This document shows, in pieces, positions 24,861-33,587 of a DNA stretch of 64,000 nt. Below the pieces are notes generated by a model, which was not told the origin of the DNA, searched no databases, and saw only the letters and a list, made by a program, of their open reading frames with translations. The translations under genes were made by a program, and so were the position numbers. Every line of letters begins with the position of its first letter. The first letter of the stretch is position 1. This DNA is from Phaeobacter bryozoorum (GTDB lineage Bacteria > Pseudomonadota > Alphaproteobacteria > Rhodobacterales > Rhodobacteraceae): assembly GCF_041893525.1 (NCBI RefSeq), contig NZ_CP169068.1. One strand, written 5' to 3'.

Positions 24861-26083
24861 TTCTTCAACCGGCGCTCGCGAGCGGCGAGAAGTTTCAGCC
24901 GCAGCGCGTTGAGCTGGATGAAGCCCGCTGCGTCCTTCTGATCATAGGCACCTGCGTCTTCCTCGAAGGTGACATGTGCTTCGGAGTAGAGCGAGTGATC
25001 TGACCAGCGGCCTACGGTGGATACGGAACCTTTGTACAGTTTAACACGTACGGTGCCGGTGACATGTTCCTGGCTGCGGTCGATGGCGGCTTGCAGCATT
25101 TCGCGCTCGGGCGAGTACCAGAAACCATTGTAGATCAGCTCGGCATATTGCGGCATTAGCTGGTCTTTCAGGTGCATTGCGCCCCGGTCCATCGTGATGG
25201 ACTTAATGCCGCGGTGGGCTTCGAGGAGGATGGTGCCGCCCGGTGTCTCATAGATGCCGCGGGATTTCATGCCAACAAACCGGCCTTCGACCAGATCGAG
25301 ACGACCGATGCCGTGCTTGCCGCCGTATTCGTTCAGTTTGGTGAGAATGGTCGCGGGTGACATTGCCTCGCCGTTGATGCTGACGGCGTCACCTTTTTCA
25401 AAGCCGATCTCGATGAATTCAGCTTCATTCGGAGCATCCTCCGGGTGGACGGTGCGCTGATAGACATAGTCAGGCGCCGCCACGGCGGGGTCTTCCAGCA
25501 CCTTGCCTTCGGAGGAGGTGTGCAGAAGGTTCGCATCCACGGAGAAGGGGGCTTCGCCACGTTTGTCCTTGGCCACAGGGATCTGGTGCGCCTCTGCGAA
25601 TTCTAGCAGACGGGTGCGCGAGGTCAGATCCCATTCGCGCCAGGGGGCGATCACCTTGATATCAGGGTTCAGCGCATAGGCTGCCAGTTCGAACCGGACC
25701 TGATCGTTGCCCTTGCCGGTGGCGCCATGAGCAACCGCATCGGCGCCGGTTGCCTCGGCAATCTCGACCAGACGCTTGGAGATCAGCGGACGCGCGATGG
25801 AGGTGCCCAGCAGGTAGAGGCCTTCATAGACGGCATTGGCGCGGAACATCGGGAAGACGAAGTCCCGCACGAATTCTTCCCGTACGTCTTCGATGTAGAT
25901 GTTCTCTGGTTTGATGCCCAGCAGCTCTGCCTTCTGGCGGGCAGGTTCCAGTTCCTCACCCTGGCCGAGATCGGCGGTGAAGGTCACAACCTCACAACCG
26001 TATTCGGTCTGCAGCCATTTCAGAATGATTGACGTATCAAGGCCGCCGGAGTAGGCGAGGACAACTTTCTTGGGCGCGGACAT
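24857..26083 (-). CDS. argG: Argininosuccinate synthase
   Basis: The protein is 408 residues. The PP-loop KVVLAYSGGLDTSIILKWLQ opens the protein. TFTADLGQGEELEPAR, HGATGKGNDQVRFEL and GRLDLVEGRFVGMKSRGIYE follow. It joins citrulline and aspartate with ATP to make argininosuccinate. GAGGAAATCCC precedes the ATG. argJ, another arginine gene, lies separately at 58,623-59,852. Confidence 0.97.
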   Translation of the reverse strand: MSAPKKVVLAYSGGLDTSIILKWLQTEYGCEVVTFTADLGQGEELEPARQKAELLGIKPENIYIEDVREEFVRDFVFPMFRANAVYEGLYLLGTSIARPLISKRLVEIAEATGADAVAHGATGKGNDQVRFELAAYALNPDIKVIAPWREWDLTSRTRLLEFAEAHQIPVAKDKRGEAPFSVDANLLHTSSEGKVLEDPAVAAPDYVYQRTVHPEDAPNEAEFIEIGFEKGDAVSINGEAMSPATILTKLNEYGGKHGIGRLDLVEGRFVGMKSRGIYETPGGTILLEAHRGIKSITMDRGAMHLKDQLMPQYAELIYNGFWYSPEREMLQAAIDRSQEHVTGTVRVKLYKGSVSTVGRWSDHSLYSEAHVTFEEDAGAYDQKDAAGFIQLNALRLKLLAARERRLKK

Positions 26084-26217
26084 GGGATTTCCTCTTGATC
26101 AGAACGCCAGCGGCCTATCCGGTTTTTGACAGAAGAGCAAGGTTTTCCCCATATCGGAACCGGAGTGTCCGCATATTGGTCGCGTGCGACGATTGAGCAG
26201 TATTGGAGTCTGAATAG

Positions 26218-26967
26218 ATGATCGGCTGGACGCTATTTCTACACTCGGTAAGCATGGTGCAGCGGAATTTGCCGCAGCTTCTGAAGATCTTCCTTGTTCC
26301 CTCGCTGATTGCCATGGGGATTGCCTATTTGCTTCTTGGCGGTCTTTTTGGTGGCGGCTGGATGCAGGAGCAGAGGGGGGAGGGCCCGCAATTATTTGCA
26401 GTTCTGTGGCGCATTGTAGGGATGTGGATAGTGGTTGGTGTGATCGGGGCATGGACCGCGGTCGTCTGGCATCGCTATGTCTTGTTGGAGGAACACCCCA
26501 ACGGCTGGCTGCCATCTTTCTACAAAGCTGAGGTCGGCAACTACATCATTGGTCTGATCAAGCTGATCGCTATCGGTACCGTTGTAGTCGGCGTGGTGAT
26601 GTTTATCGGCATTGCCCTGATTAGCGGAATGGGGATGGTTGGCCTCGCTTTCCTGCTCGTCATCGCCATATTGATTGCCGTCTTCATGTATCGGATTGTT
26701 CTGATCCTACCTGCGGCAGCGCTGGGCAAACCACTTGGGATAGGTGAGTCGTTTGAGTTGACGGTAGGAGCTTTTGGAACGCTGTTTGTCCTCGCGCTTT
26801 GCCTTTTTGGTCTGCAATTGCTGTCCGAACTGATCCTGTATCTGCTGGCCGATGCCGTGTTGATTGCTATTGTTCTGCAGCTGATATTTTCGGTTGGACT
26901 TGCAGTATTGAATATCAGTGCTCTCACTACACTATACGGCTACTACGTCGAGAAACGTGCGATCTGA
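26218..26967 (+). CDS. Hypothetical multi-pass membrane protein
   Basis: The protein is 249 residues with roughly five or six hydrophobic helices (LLKIFLVPSLIAMGIAYLLL, IVGMWIVVGVIGAWTAVVWH, a long hydrophobic run after NYIIGLIKL, LFVLALCLFGLQLLSELILY, and a final one before TLYGYYVEKRAI). A soluble loop with RYVLLEEHPNGWLP lies between helices 2 and 3. I recognise no named family. The arrangement resembles membrane proteins of the DUF4013/YciC-like group, but this is weak. It is divergent from argG, with GGAG nine bases before ATG. Confidence 0.7.
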   Translation: MIGWTLFLHSVSMVQRNLPQLLKIFLVPSLIAMGIAYLLLGGLFGGGWMQEQRGEGPQLFAVLWRIVGMWIVVGVIGAWTAVVWHRYVLLEEHPNGWLPSFYKAEVGNYIIGLIKLIAIGTVVVGVVMFIGIALISGMGMVGLAFLLVIAILIAVFMYRIVLILPAAALGKPLGIGESFELTVGAFGTLFVLALCLFGLQLLSELILYLLADAVLIAIVLQLIFSVGLAVLNISALTTLYGYYVEKRAI

Positions 26968-27039
26968 TCTGCGGTATTCTTCAGTATGCTTTGATCCTGC
27001 CCCCTTGTCATGGGGGCGGGGTTGGGTCACTCAAGTGGC

Positions 27040-28266
27040 ATGAGTGATTTTCAGACCCAGGCCCGGGCCGCCGAACAGGCCATGCGCGCGATTTTCCCTG
27101 CCACGCCGCTGCAGCGCAGCACGCTGCTGTCGGAACGGTTCGATGCGGATATCTACCTGAAACGAGAAGATCTGAGCCCGGTGCGGTCCTACAAGATCCG
27201 CGGTGCGTTTAATGCAATGCGTAAGCAGCTGGACCAGTCGCTGTTTGTCTGTGCGTCAGCTGGAAATCATGCGCAGGGCGTTGCCTTTATGTGCCGCGAG
27301 CTGGACAAGCGCGGGGTGATCTTTATGCCGGTGACCACCCCTCAGCAGAAGATCCAGAAGACCCGCATGTTTGGCGGCGACAACGTCGAAATCCATCTGG
27401 TTGGCGACTATTTTGACGACACACTGTCGGCAGCTCAGACTTGGTGTGCAACGGAAGGCGGGCATTTTCTGTCACCATTTGATGATGATGATGTCATCGA
27501 AGGCCAGAGCTCCATCGCGGTCGAAATCGAGGCTCAGCTGGGCGCCGTTCCCGATCATGTGATCCTGCCGGTGGGCGGTGGTGGCATGTCGTCGGGCGTG
27601 GCCCGCTGGTTCGGCGACAAGGTGCATTGTCTTTTTGCAGAACCCTCTGGCGGCGCATGTCTGAGGGCGGCGCTAACTGCTGGACACCCGGTAGCACTGG
27701 ACCATGTCGACACATTCGTCGATGGCGCCGCAGTTGGCCGCATCGGTGAGCGGCCGTTCGAGGTGCTGAAACATGTGCCCCTGCCGGACGTCCTGTCGAT
27801 TGCCGAAGATCGGATCTGCACGACCATCCTTGAGATGTTGAACGTCGAAGGTGTGGTTCTGGAACCGGCTGGCGCGCTGGCGATCGAAGCCTTGCGCGAT
27901 GTACGCTCCTGGATCCGTGGCAAGACGGTGGTCTGTCTCACGTCGGGCGGCAACTTTGACTTCGAGCGGTTGCCAGAAGTGAAGGAACGAGCGCAGCGCT
28001 ATATGGGATTGAAAAAGTATTTCCTTTTGCGCTTGCCGCAGCGACCCGGGGCACTGAAGGAGTTCCTGGGTATTCTGGGGCCAGAGGATGATATCGCCCG
28101 GTTCGAATATATGAAGAAATCAGCGCGCAACTTCGGTTCTGTTTTGATTGGTATAGAAACCAAGCGACCTGAGAATTTCGCTGATCTCTACGTCCGGTTG
28201 GATGCTGCCGGCTTTGCCTATACCGACATCACCAGCGATGAAACCCTGGCGCAATTCGTGATCTGA
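27040..28266 (+). CDS. ilvA: Threonine dehydratase
   Basis: The protein is 408 residues from the ATG at 27040. The PLP lysine lies in VRSYKIRGAFNAM. SAGNHAQGVAF, the glycine-rich VGGGGMSSGVARWF and CLTSGGNFD are fold-type II features. A C-terminal regulatory region (residues about 325-408, FLLRLPQRPGALKEFL) is a single ACT-like domain, as in the shorter IlvA class. It deaminates threonine to 2-oxobutanoate for isoleucine synthesis. A GC hairpin at 26999-27017 lies in the short gap before it. Confidence 0.94.
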   Translation: MSDFQTQARAAEQAMRAIFPATPLQRSTLLSERFDADIYLKREDLSPVRSYKIRGAFNAMRKQLDQSLFVCASAGNHAQGVAFMCRELDKRGVIFMPVTTPQQKIQKTRMFGGDNVEIHLVGDYFDDTLSAAQTWCATEGGHFLSPFDDDDVIEGQSSIAVEIEAQLGAVPDHVILPVGGGGMSSGVARWFGDKVHCLFAEPSGGACLRAALTAGHPVALDHVDTFVDGAAVGRIGERPFEVLKHVPLPDVLSIAEDRICTTILEMLNVEGVVLEPAGALAIEALRDVRSWIRGKTVVCLTSGGNFDFERLPEVKERAQRYMGLKKYFLLRLPQRPGALKEFLGILGPEDDIARFEYMKKSARNFGSVLIGIETKRPENFADLYVRLDAAGFAYTDITSDETLAQFVI

Positions 28267-28278
28267 GTAGGTACTGGC

Positions 28279-28602
28279 TCAGAGCTTGCTGCTCATGTCG
28301 CGCAGGAACTCTTCTTTTGACGCCTCATAGCTGGCGATGATCGTGGCTGTGTCCACATCCTTTGCCTCGCCCTGTGCCGAACGGCGCTCGCCTTCCTGAC
28401 AGAGGCGGGAGAATTGAGAGAAGCCCAAATTGAGGGCGCTGCCTTTCAGGAAGTGCAAGTCCTGTTCCAAGGTGGTCAGATCCGGAGATCTCAGCTTTTC
28501 GATGACGCCTTCGACCTCTTCGAGGAAGATCTCGACAACTTCAGAGAAGTCCTCAGCGCCGACTTCCTCGTGCAGCTCCTTAGCGCGTGACCAATCAATC
28601 AT
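28279..28602 (-). CDS. Histidine phosphotransfer (Hpt) domain protein
   Basis: The protein is 107 residues from the ATG at 28602 (MIDWSRAKELHEEVG). It is an all-helical Hpt module with the phosphorylatable histidine H50 in LEQDLHFLKGSALNLGFSQF. No kinase or other domain is attached, so it is a stand-alone phosphorelay shuttle. It is divergent from the receiver-PP2C gene 178 bases away, a likely partner. The cognate histidine kinase is not in the window. Confidence 0.88.
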   Translation of the reverse strand: MIDWSRAKELHEEVGAEDFSEVVEIFLEEVEGVIEKLRSPDLTTLEQDLHFLKGSALNLGFSQFSRLCQEGERRSAQGEAKDVDTATIIASYEASKEEFLRDMSSKL

Positions 28603-28779
28603 CTTTGCAATCCTTGTTTTGATATCGCATTTTACGATTGCTTTACTTATAAACTCGTAAATCACCGTTTAACGCGAGGCTAGATCCATATTTCGCAAAC
28701 TTCACTTCCTGTTAAGCGAAGAGCGCGATAGTGACTTGCGTTTAAGGTATCTTGCGCCGTTTTTTGTGGGGTTCACTCG

Positions 28780-30051
28780 GTGTTGCCAGACAGTTCGATC
28801 GAAATAAACCAAGAGGTTACGACCAATTCGATCCGCCGTGTCCTGGTGGTCGATGACAGCCGTCTGCAGCGACGAATCCTGGTGGCATCACTGAAGAAAT
28901 GGGGATTCGACGTCGTCGAAGCTGAAAGCGGCGAGGTCGCGATGGAGATCTGCGAGAGTGATCCGCCAGATCTAATCCTCAGCGACTGGATGATGCCGGG
29001 AATGAATGGGCTGGAGTTCTGCCGGGCGTTCCGGGCCAAATCGCAGGATAACTACAGCTATTTCATCCTGCTGACCTCCAAGAGTGAAAAGAACGAGGTG
29101 GCGCAGGGGCTGGATGCCGGCGCGGATGATTTTCTGACCAAACCTGTCAGTTCGGACGAGCTGCGCGCCAGAATCTCTGCGGGTGAGCGTATCCTGCGGA
29201 TGCAGCGAGAACTCTCAGAGAAGAACCGGATCGTCTCGGATACGCTGGATGAATTGCAGCGGGTCTATGATGCTATCGACAAGGATCTGATTCAGGCGCG
29301 CAAAATTCAGGAATTGCTGGTTCCAGAACTGTCGCGAAAATTCGGGTCATCCACTGTCAGCCTGCTCTTGAAACCCTGCGGTCATATCGGTGGTGATCTG
29401 GTTGGCATGTTTTCACCCGGGGTGAATCGGATTGGCTTTTACTCGGTCGATGTCTCCGGTCATGGCATTACGTCCGCAATGATGACGGCGCGACTTGGCG
29501 GCTATTTGTCGTCGACCTATTTCGATCAGAACGTCGGCATGGAGAAGCGATTCAACCGCTTTTACGCCCTTCGCCAACCTGAAGAAGTTGCAAGCCTGCT
29601 GAATGCCCGGCTGATCGCCGACACCGGGATCGAAGAGTATTTTACTATGGCCTATTGCATCGTCGATCTGCGCAGCGGCGTGTTGAAGATGGTGCAGGCC
29701 GGCCATCCGCACCCATTGCTGATCCGCAAGGATGGCAGCACAGAATTCATCGGGAAGGGCGGCGTTCCTGTGGGGCTGGTGCCAGATATCACCTATTCCC
29801 AAGAAGATGTGGTGATGGAGAAGGGCGACAGGCTGCTGCTGTATTCGGACGGTTTTACTGAGGCGCGTTTGGAGAATGGCGAGATGCTCGAGGCCGAGGG
29901 ATTGGTGGATCTGATCGGCAAGTGCAACTCGGATCAGACCGGCCAGGAATTCCTCGACGATCTCTACTGGAACCTGACACAGGTGATGTCGTCGCAATAC
30001 GGTTTGGAGGATGATGTATCCGCCACCCTATTCGAATATGAAGGCCCGTAA
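28780..30051 (+). CDS. Response regulator with C-terminal PP2C-type phosphatase (RsbU-like)
   Basis: The protein is 423 residues from GTG at 28780. The receiver domain (about 18-135) has the acidic pair D25-D26, phosphoacceptor D69 in LILSDWMMPGMNG and the lysine in FLTKPVS. A coiled linker (MQRELSEKNRIVSDTLDELQ) leads to the PP2C/SpoIIE domain, with GGDLVGMF, SVDVSGHGITSAMM and LLYSDGFTEARL holding the metal-binding aspartates. Such proteins dephosphorylate an anti-sigma-factor antagonist or similar target in response to phosphorylation. No anti-sigma partner is adjacent. Confidence 0.92.
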   Translation: MLPDSSIEINQEVTTNSIRRVLVVDDSRLQRRILVASLKKWGFDVVEAESGEVAMEICESDPPDLILSDWMMPGMNGLEFCRAFRAKSQDNYSYFILLTSKSEKNEVAQGLDAGADDFLTKPVSSDELRARISAGERILRMQRELSEKNRIVSDTLDELQRVYDAIDKDLIQARKIQELLVPELSRKFGSSTVSLLLKPCGHIGGDLVGMFSPGVNRIGFYSVDVSGHGITSAMMTARLGGYLSSTYFDQNVGMEKRFNRFYALRQPEEVASLLNARLIADTGIEEYFTMAYCIVDLRSGVLKMVQAGHPHPLLIRKDGSTEFIGKGGVPVGLVPDITYSQEDVVMEKGDRLLLYSDGFTEARLENGEMLEAEGLVDLIGKCNSDQTGQEFLDDLYWNLTQVMSSQYGLEDDVSATLFEYEGP

Positions 30052-30093
30052 GCTGAGCCTGCACCGGGTCGCTCGCCAATCTTCGGCCGATTT

Positions 30094-30546
30094 CTAGCTT
30101 TGTCCCATCCATCGCGCGATATATCCGGCAAAGTGGCGATCACCGGCATTACCGAGCATCTCTTGCGCGACATCCGCTCGCATCCAGAGCGCTTCATGCA
30201 GTGGTTCGCTCGGGTCTGAGATCTGCCGGGCCGGGCGCGCAATATAGATATGGCAGAGTTTCTCAGCCCATAGATCATACTCCGGCATATAGGCAAACCG
30301 GCGGAATGCCCCCAGCTTGCGGGGGGAGGAAATGGTCCAGCCGGTCTCCTCCATCACCTCGCGGTGCAATGCAGGAATAGGTGATTCGCCCGGATCTATG
30401 CCGCCTCCGGGCAGCTGAATATCCGGGCCTGGATCCTGCTGGCAGGTCACCAGAAGCTTGCCATTTCGCGGCAAGAGAGCGTAGACGCCGGGCCTGCGCC
30501 GGTATCTTTTCGATTTATCCGGCGTATCGCCAAAACGTCTGATCAC
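30094..30546 (-). CDS. NUDIX hydrolase
   Basis: The protein is 150 residues. The Nudix box reads GGGIDPGESPIPALHREVMEETGW, matching G-x5-E-x7-RE-x2-EE-x-G with one residue difference in spacing style. PGVYALLPRNGKLLVTCQQ precedes it. It hydrolyses a nucleoside diphosphate linked to another group, but the substrate cannot be told. It converges with the PP2C gene and is divergent from hslO. Confidence 0.85.
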   Translation of the reverse strand: MIRRFGDTPDKSKRYRRRPGVYALLPRNGKLLVTCQQDPGPDIQLPGGGIDPGESPIPALHREVMEETGWTISSPRKLGAFRRFAYMPEYDLWAEKLCHIYIARPARQISDPSEPLHEALWMRADVAQEMLGNAGDRHFAGYIARWMGQS

Positions 30547-30624
30547 GGCGCTGACCTCTTCACTCTGATGGTGTAAACCCTATATAGGCCCGATATGCCA
30601 ATCCACGGCGCGTAAGGAAACCCC

Positions 30625-31626
30625 ATGACACTTGTATCGAAAATCGCGTGGGACGATACCGTCCTGCCCTTCCAGCTTGACGTATCGGACATGCGCGGCC
30701 GCGTTGCGCGGCTGGACGGTGTGTTGGATGGTATTCTGAAGCAGCATAATTACCCACCTGTCGTCGAGGCGCTGGTGGCCGAGATGGCATTGCTGACGGC
30801 TTTGATTGGTCAGACAGTCAAATTGCAATGGAAACTGTCCTTGCAGGTGCAGTCCAAAGGTGCGGTGAGGATGATCGCGACCGACTACTATGCCCCCCAG
30901 GCAGAAGGCGAGCCGGCCCGTATCCGCGCCTATGCCAGCTATGATGAAACACGGCTGACGGATGGCGCCCCCTTTGATCAGGTGGGAGAAGGGTATTTTG
31001 CGATTCTTGTCGATCAGGGTGAAGGGATGAAACCCTATCAGGGGATCACCCCTCTGGCGGGCGGATCGCTGGCCACCTGTGCCGAAGCCTATTTCGCCCA
31101 GTCCGAGCAGCTGCCAACGCGGTTCTCGCTCAGCTTTGGCCGTTCCGCCGAGCCTGGTGTGCCGGAGCACTGGCGGGCCGGAGGGATTATGCTACAGCAG
31201 ATGCCAAAGGCGTCGCCGTTTGTTGCTGACGGTGCCGGCTCTGGTGATACGCTGGTGGCTGAAGATCTGGTGAACGGCGAAGAGGGCGAGAACTGGAACC
31301 GTGTGATGCACCTGCTTGCGACCGTCGAAGACATGGAGCTGATCGGCCCATCGGTAACGCCGACAGATCTACTCTTGCGATTGTTTCACGAGGAACAACC
31401 GCGGGTTTACGATGCCCAACAAGTCAAATTCGGATGTACCTGTTCCACCGAGCGGGTACGCGCAAGCCTGTCGATCTACTCCGCCAAGGACATCGCAACG
31501 ATGACCACTGACGAAGGCCGCGTGACAGCCGATTGCCAGTTCTGTGGCGCCCATTATGATCTTGATCCGGCGACGTTGGGGTTTGAGGCCGATAAAACGG
31601 ATGAGGCAGAGGGCGATAGTGCCTGA
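30625..31626 (+). CDS. hslO: Redox-regulated chaperone Hsp33
   Basis: The protein is 333 residues. The N-terminal domain (ARLDGVLDGILKQHNYPPVV, then GQTVKLQWKLSLQVQSKG) precedes the zinc redox switch FGCTCS...CQFCGAHY, a C-x-C and C-x2-C pair. Oxidation releases zinc and activates the holdase. A near-parS sequence lies at 31382-31397 inside it. It starts an operon with a NUDIX gene and the CCA enzyme, coupled by 8- and 4-base overlaps. Confidence 0.94.
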   Translation: MTLVSKIAWDDTVLPFQLDVSDMRGRVARLDGVLDGILKQHNYPPVVEALVAEMALLTALIGQTVKLQWKLSLQVQSKGAVRMIATDYYAPQAEGEPARIRAYASYDETRLTDGAPFDQVGEGYFAILVDQGEGMKPYQGITPLAGGSLATCAEAYFAQSEQLPTRFSLSFGRSAEPGVPEHWRAGGIMLQQMPKASPFVADGAGSGDTLVAEDLVNGEEGENWNRVMHLLATVEDMELIGPSVTPTDLLLRLFHEEQPRVYDAQQVKFGCTCSTERVRASLSIYSAKDIATMTTDEGRVTADCQFCGAHYDLDPATLGFEADKTDEAEGDSA

Positions 31627-32215
31627 TCTGCGAGAAAAGCTGACCGCTGCGCTGGGCGCTGAGGGGGGAGGGTCATCCGATTTTGATCTGAACCCCGACG
31701 TCGTTCTACCTGTTGATCGTAAATTGCGACCGGCAGGCGTTCTGGTGGCGATCAGCATCGCTGAGGGCGTGCCGCAGGTCATCCTGACAAAACGCTCATC
31801 GGCGTTGAAACATCATCCCGGCCAGATCGCATTTGCCGGTGGGAAGCAGGACGCAGGTGATGCAAGCGTGACCGATGCCGCCCTGCGTGAAGCATGGGAA
31901 GAGATCGGGCTGCCGCGTGATCTTCCGCAAATTGTCGGTCAGCTACCTGCGCATGAAACTGTGACCGGGTTCATGGTGACGCCGGTGGTGGCCCTGATTG
32001 ATCAGACCTTTGATATCAAGGCCGAAGCTGGCGAGGTTGCCGAGGTTTTCAGTGTCCCACTCTCACATCTCTGCGATCCGTCTCGCTATCAGATCCAGTC
32101 GCGTCGCTGGCGTGGGGTGCGGCGGAACTACTTCGCTGTTCCATACGGTCCCTATTACATTTGGGGCGCAACCGCGCGAATGCTGCGCGGCCTCGCCGAC
32201 CGGATGCAGTCATGA
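31619..32215 (+). CDS. CoA pyrophosphatase-type NUDIX hydrolase
   Basis: The protein is 198 residues from GTG at 31619, which overlaps hslO by 8 bases and has GAGG-rich sequence upstream. ATG at 31601 is another choice. VILTKRSSALKHHPGQIAFAGG is the CoA-type Nudix motif, followed by the box GGKQDAGDASVTDAALREAW and EEIGL. This class (NudL/YeaB, PF00293 with the NUDT7/8 signature) cleaves CoA and its esters to phosphopantetheine and 3',5'-ADP. The end overlaps the next gene by four bases. Confidence 0.85.
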   Translation: MPDLREKLTAALGAEGGGSSDFDLNPDVVLPVDRKLRPAGVLVAISIAEGVPQVILTKRSSALKHHPGQIAFAGGKQDAGDASVTDAALREAWEEIGLPRDLPQIVGQLPAHETVTGFMVTPVVALIDQTFDIKAEAGEVAEVFSVPLSHLCDPSRYQIQSRRWRGVRRNYFAVPYGPYYIWGATARMLRGLADRMQS

Positions 32216-33363
32216 GATATCTGACCGCGCCCTGGCTCGATGATCCGGCTGTCCAGCGCGTCTGCGAGGTGCTGACCGAGGGCGGTGCGGAGGTCTATTT
32301 CGTCGGCGGATGTGTGCGAAATGCGCTATTGGGCGCGCCGGTTTCAGATCTCGACCTGTCCACTAACGCGCTGCCGCAACAGGTTATCGAACTGGCCGAC
32401 AAGGCCGGCATCAAAGCCATACCAACAGGTATCGATCACGGCACTGTAACACTGGTGCATCGCGGTACGCCCTATGAGATCACCACCTTTCGTCGTGACG
32501 TTGCTACCGACGGTCGTCGCGCTGTCGTCGCATTTGCGGATCGTATCGAGGAGGATGCGGCGCGACGCGACTTTACCATGAATGCGCTTTACGCTCGCCC
32601 GGATGGGGAACTGGTTGATCCCCTGAACGGTCTTCCGGATCTGCGCGCGGGGATTGTTCGGTTCATCGGCATTGCCGAACACCGCATTCGCGAGGACTAT
32701 CTGCGCTCGCTTCGGTATTTCAGATTCCACGCCTGGTACGGAGATGTGGATGCTGGGTTTGATCCGGACGCCCTGTCGGCGATCGCGAGCAACCTGGATG
32801 GCATCGCAACCCTATCGCGTGAGCGCGTCGGGAGTGAGATCCTGAAGCTTCTTGCAGCCCCCGATCCGGCGCCGGCGATTGCGATTATGCGGCAAATTGG
32901 ATTGCTCGCATTGATTCTGCCGGGCAGCGATGATCGCGCCCTGGCACCGTTGATCCATCTGGAAGAGGGGTCCGCCCCCGATCCCATTCGCCGTCTTGCA
33001 GCGCTCGGCGGTAGCGCTCCGGGCGAGGTTCTGAGGTTGAGCAAATCTCAGGCCGCCGAGATACGCTTGCTTCGCAAAGAGGTTGAAGGAAGCCAAAGTC
33101 CGGCTGCCCTTGCCTATTATCATGGGGCGGCCATCGCCCGCAGCGTGATCCTGTTGCGATCTGCCCTGCTTGAGATGCCGATTTCGCCTGATTTAGAGAC
33201 TGAAATCAATCTTGGCGCGTCCGCCGTATTCCCCGTGTCGGCGCAGGATCTGATGCCTGAACTCCAGGGGCCTGCTCTTGGCGCAGCGCTCAACTCCTTG
33301 CGTGATAAATGGATCAGATCCGGGTTTGCCCTGACGCGGAAAGAGCTGCTGGGACTGGCCTGA
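32212..33363 (+). CDS. CCA tRNA nucleotidyltransferase / poly(A) polymerase family
   Basis: The protein is 383 residues, a class II nucleotidyltransferase. VYFVGGCVRNALLGAPVSDLD has the GG and the D-x-D metal site. ITTFRRDV and RRDFTMNALYA follow, with EDYLRSLRYFRFHAWYG leading to a helical C-terminal part. It repairs or adds the 3' CCA of tRNAs. No HD domain is obvious. It is co-transcribed with hslO and the NUDIX gene. Its C-terminal half is divergent in sequence, as usual for this family. Confidence 0.9.
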   Translation: MRYLTAPWLDDPAVQRVCEVLTEGGAEVYFVGGCVRNALLGAPVSDLDLSTNALPQQVIELADKAGIKAIPTGIDHGTVTLVHRGTPYEITTFRRDVATDGRRAVVAFADRIEEDAARRDFTMNALYARPDGELVDPLNGLPDLRAGIVRFIGIAEHRIREDYLRSLRYFRFHAWYGDVDAGFDPDALSAIASNLDGIATLSRERVGSEILKLLAAPDPAPAIAIMRQIGLLALILPGSDDRALAPLIHLEEGSAPDPIRRLAALGGSAPGEVLRLSKSQAAEIRLLRKEVEGSQSPAALAYYHGAAIARSVILLRSALLEMPISPDLETEINLGASAVFPVSAQDLMPELQGPALGAALNSLRDKWIRSGFALTRKELLGLA

Positions 33364-33587
33364 AGCGCACGTGCTGATTGTCGTGCGTCGCCCACCGCGT
33401 CAAAAGGGGTGACAGAGTGGAATTTTTTTCCTACCCATATGGCACCACCTTATGACGGGAGGAATACGCATGTATCACGGGATCTGGCGCAATTAACGCC
33501 TGACCTGTCCGACGTCTGTCGGAGGGGCCACGGCGATGGCCTTTGTTCGCATGACTATTCCATATGCTCAATTATTGGAGCACCCGC
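33364..33587 (+). promoter_or_regulatory. Leader region of the tandem ABC transporter genes
   Basis: This 224-base gap precedes the first ABC gene. It holds an 8-codon frame (MYHGIWRN, 33470-33496) with GGGAGG upstream, a small hairpin CCGAC / GTCGG near 33508-33521 and a second 30-codon frame from ATG 33536 (GGAGGGG upstream) that runs into the ABC gene in another frame. A leader-peptide role is speculative. Confidence 0.3.
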
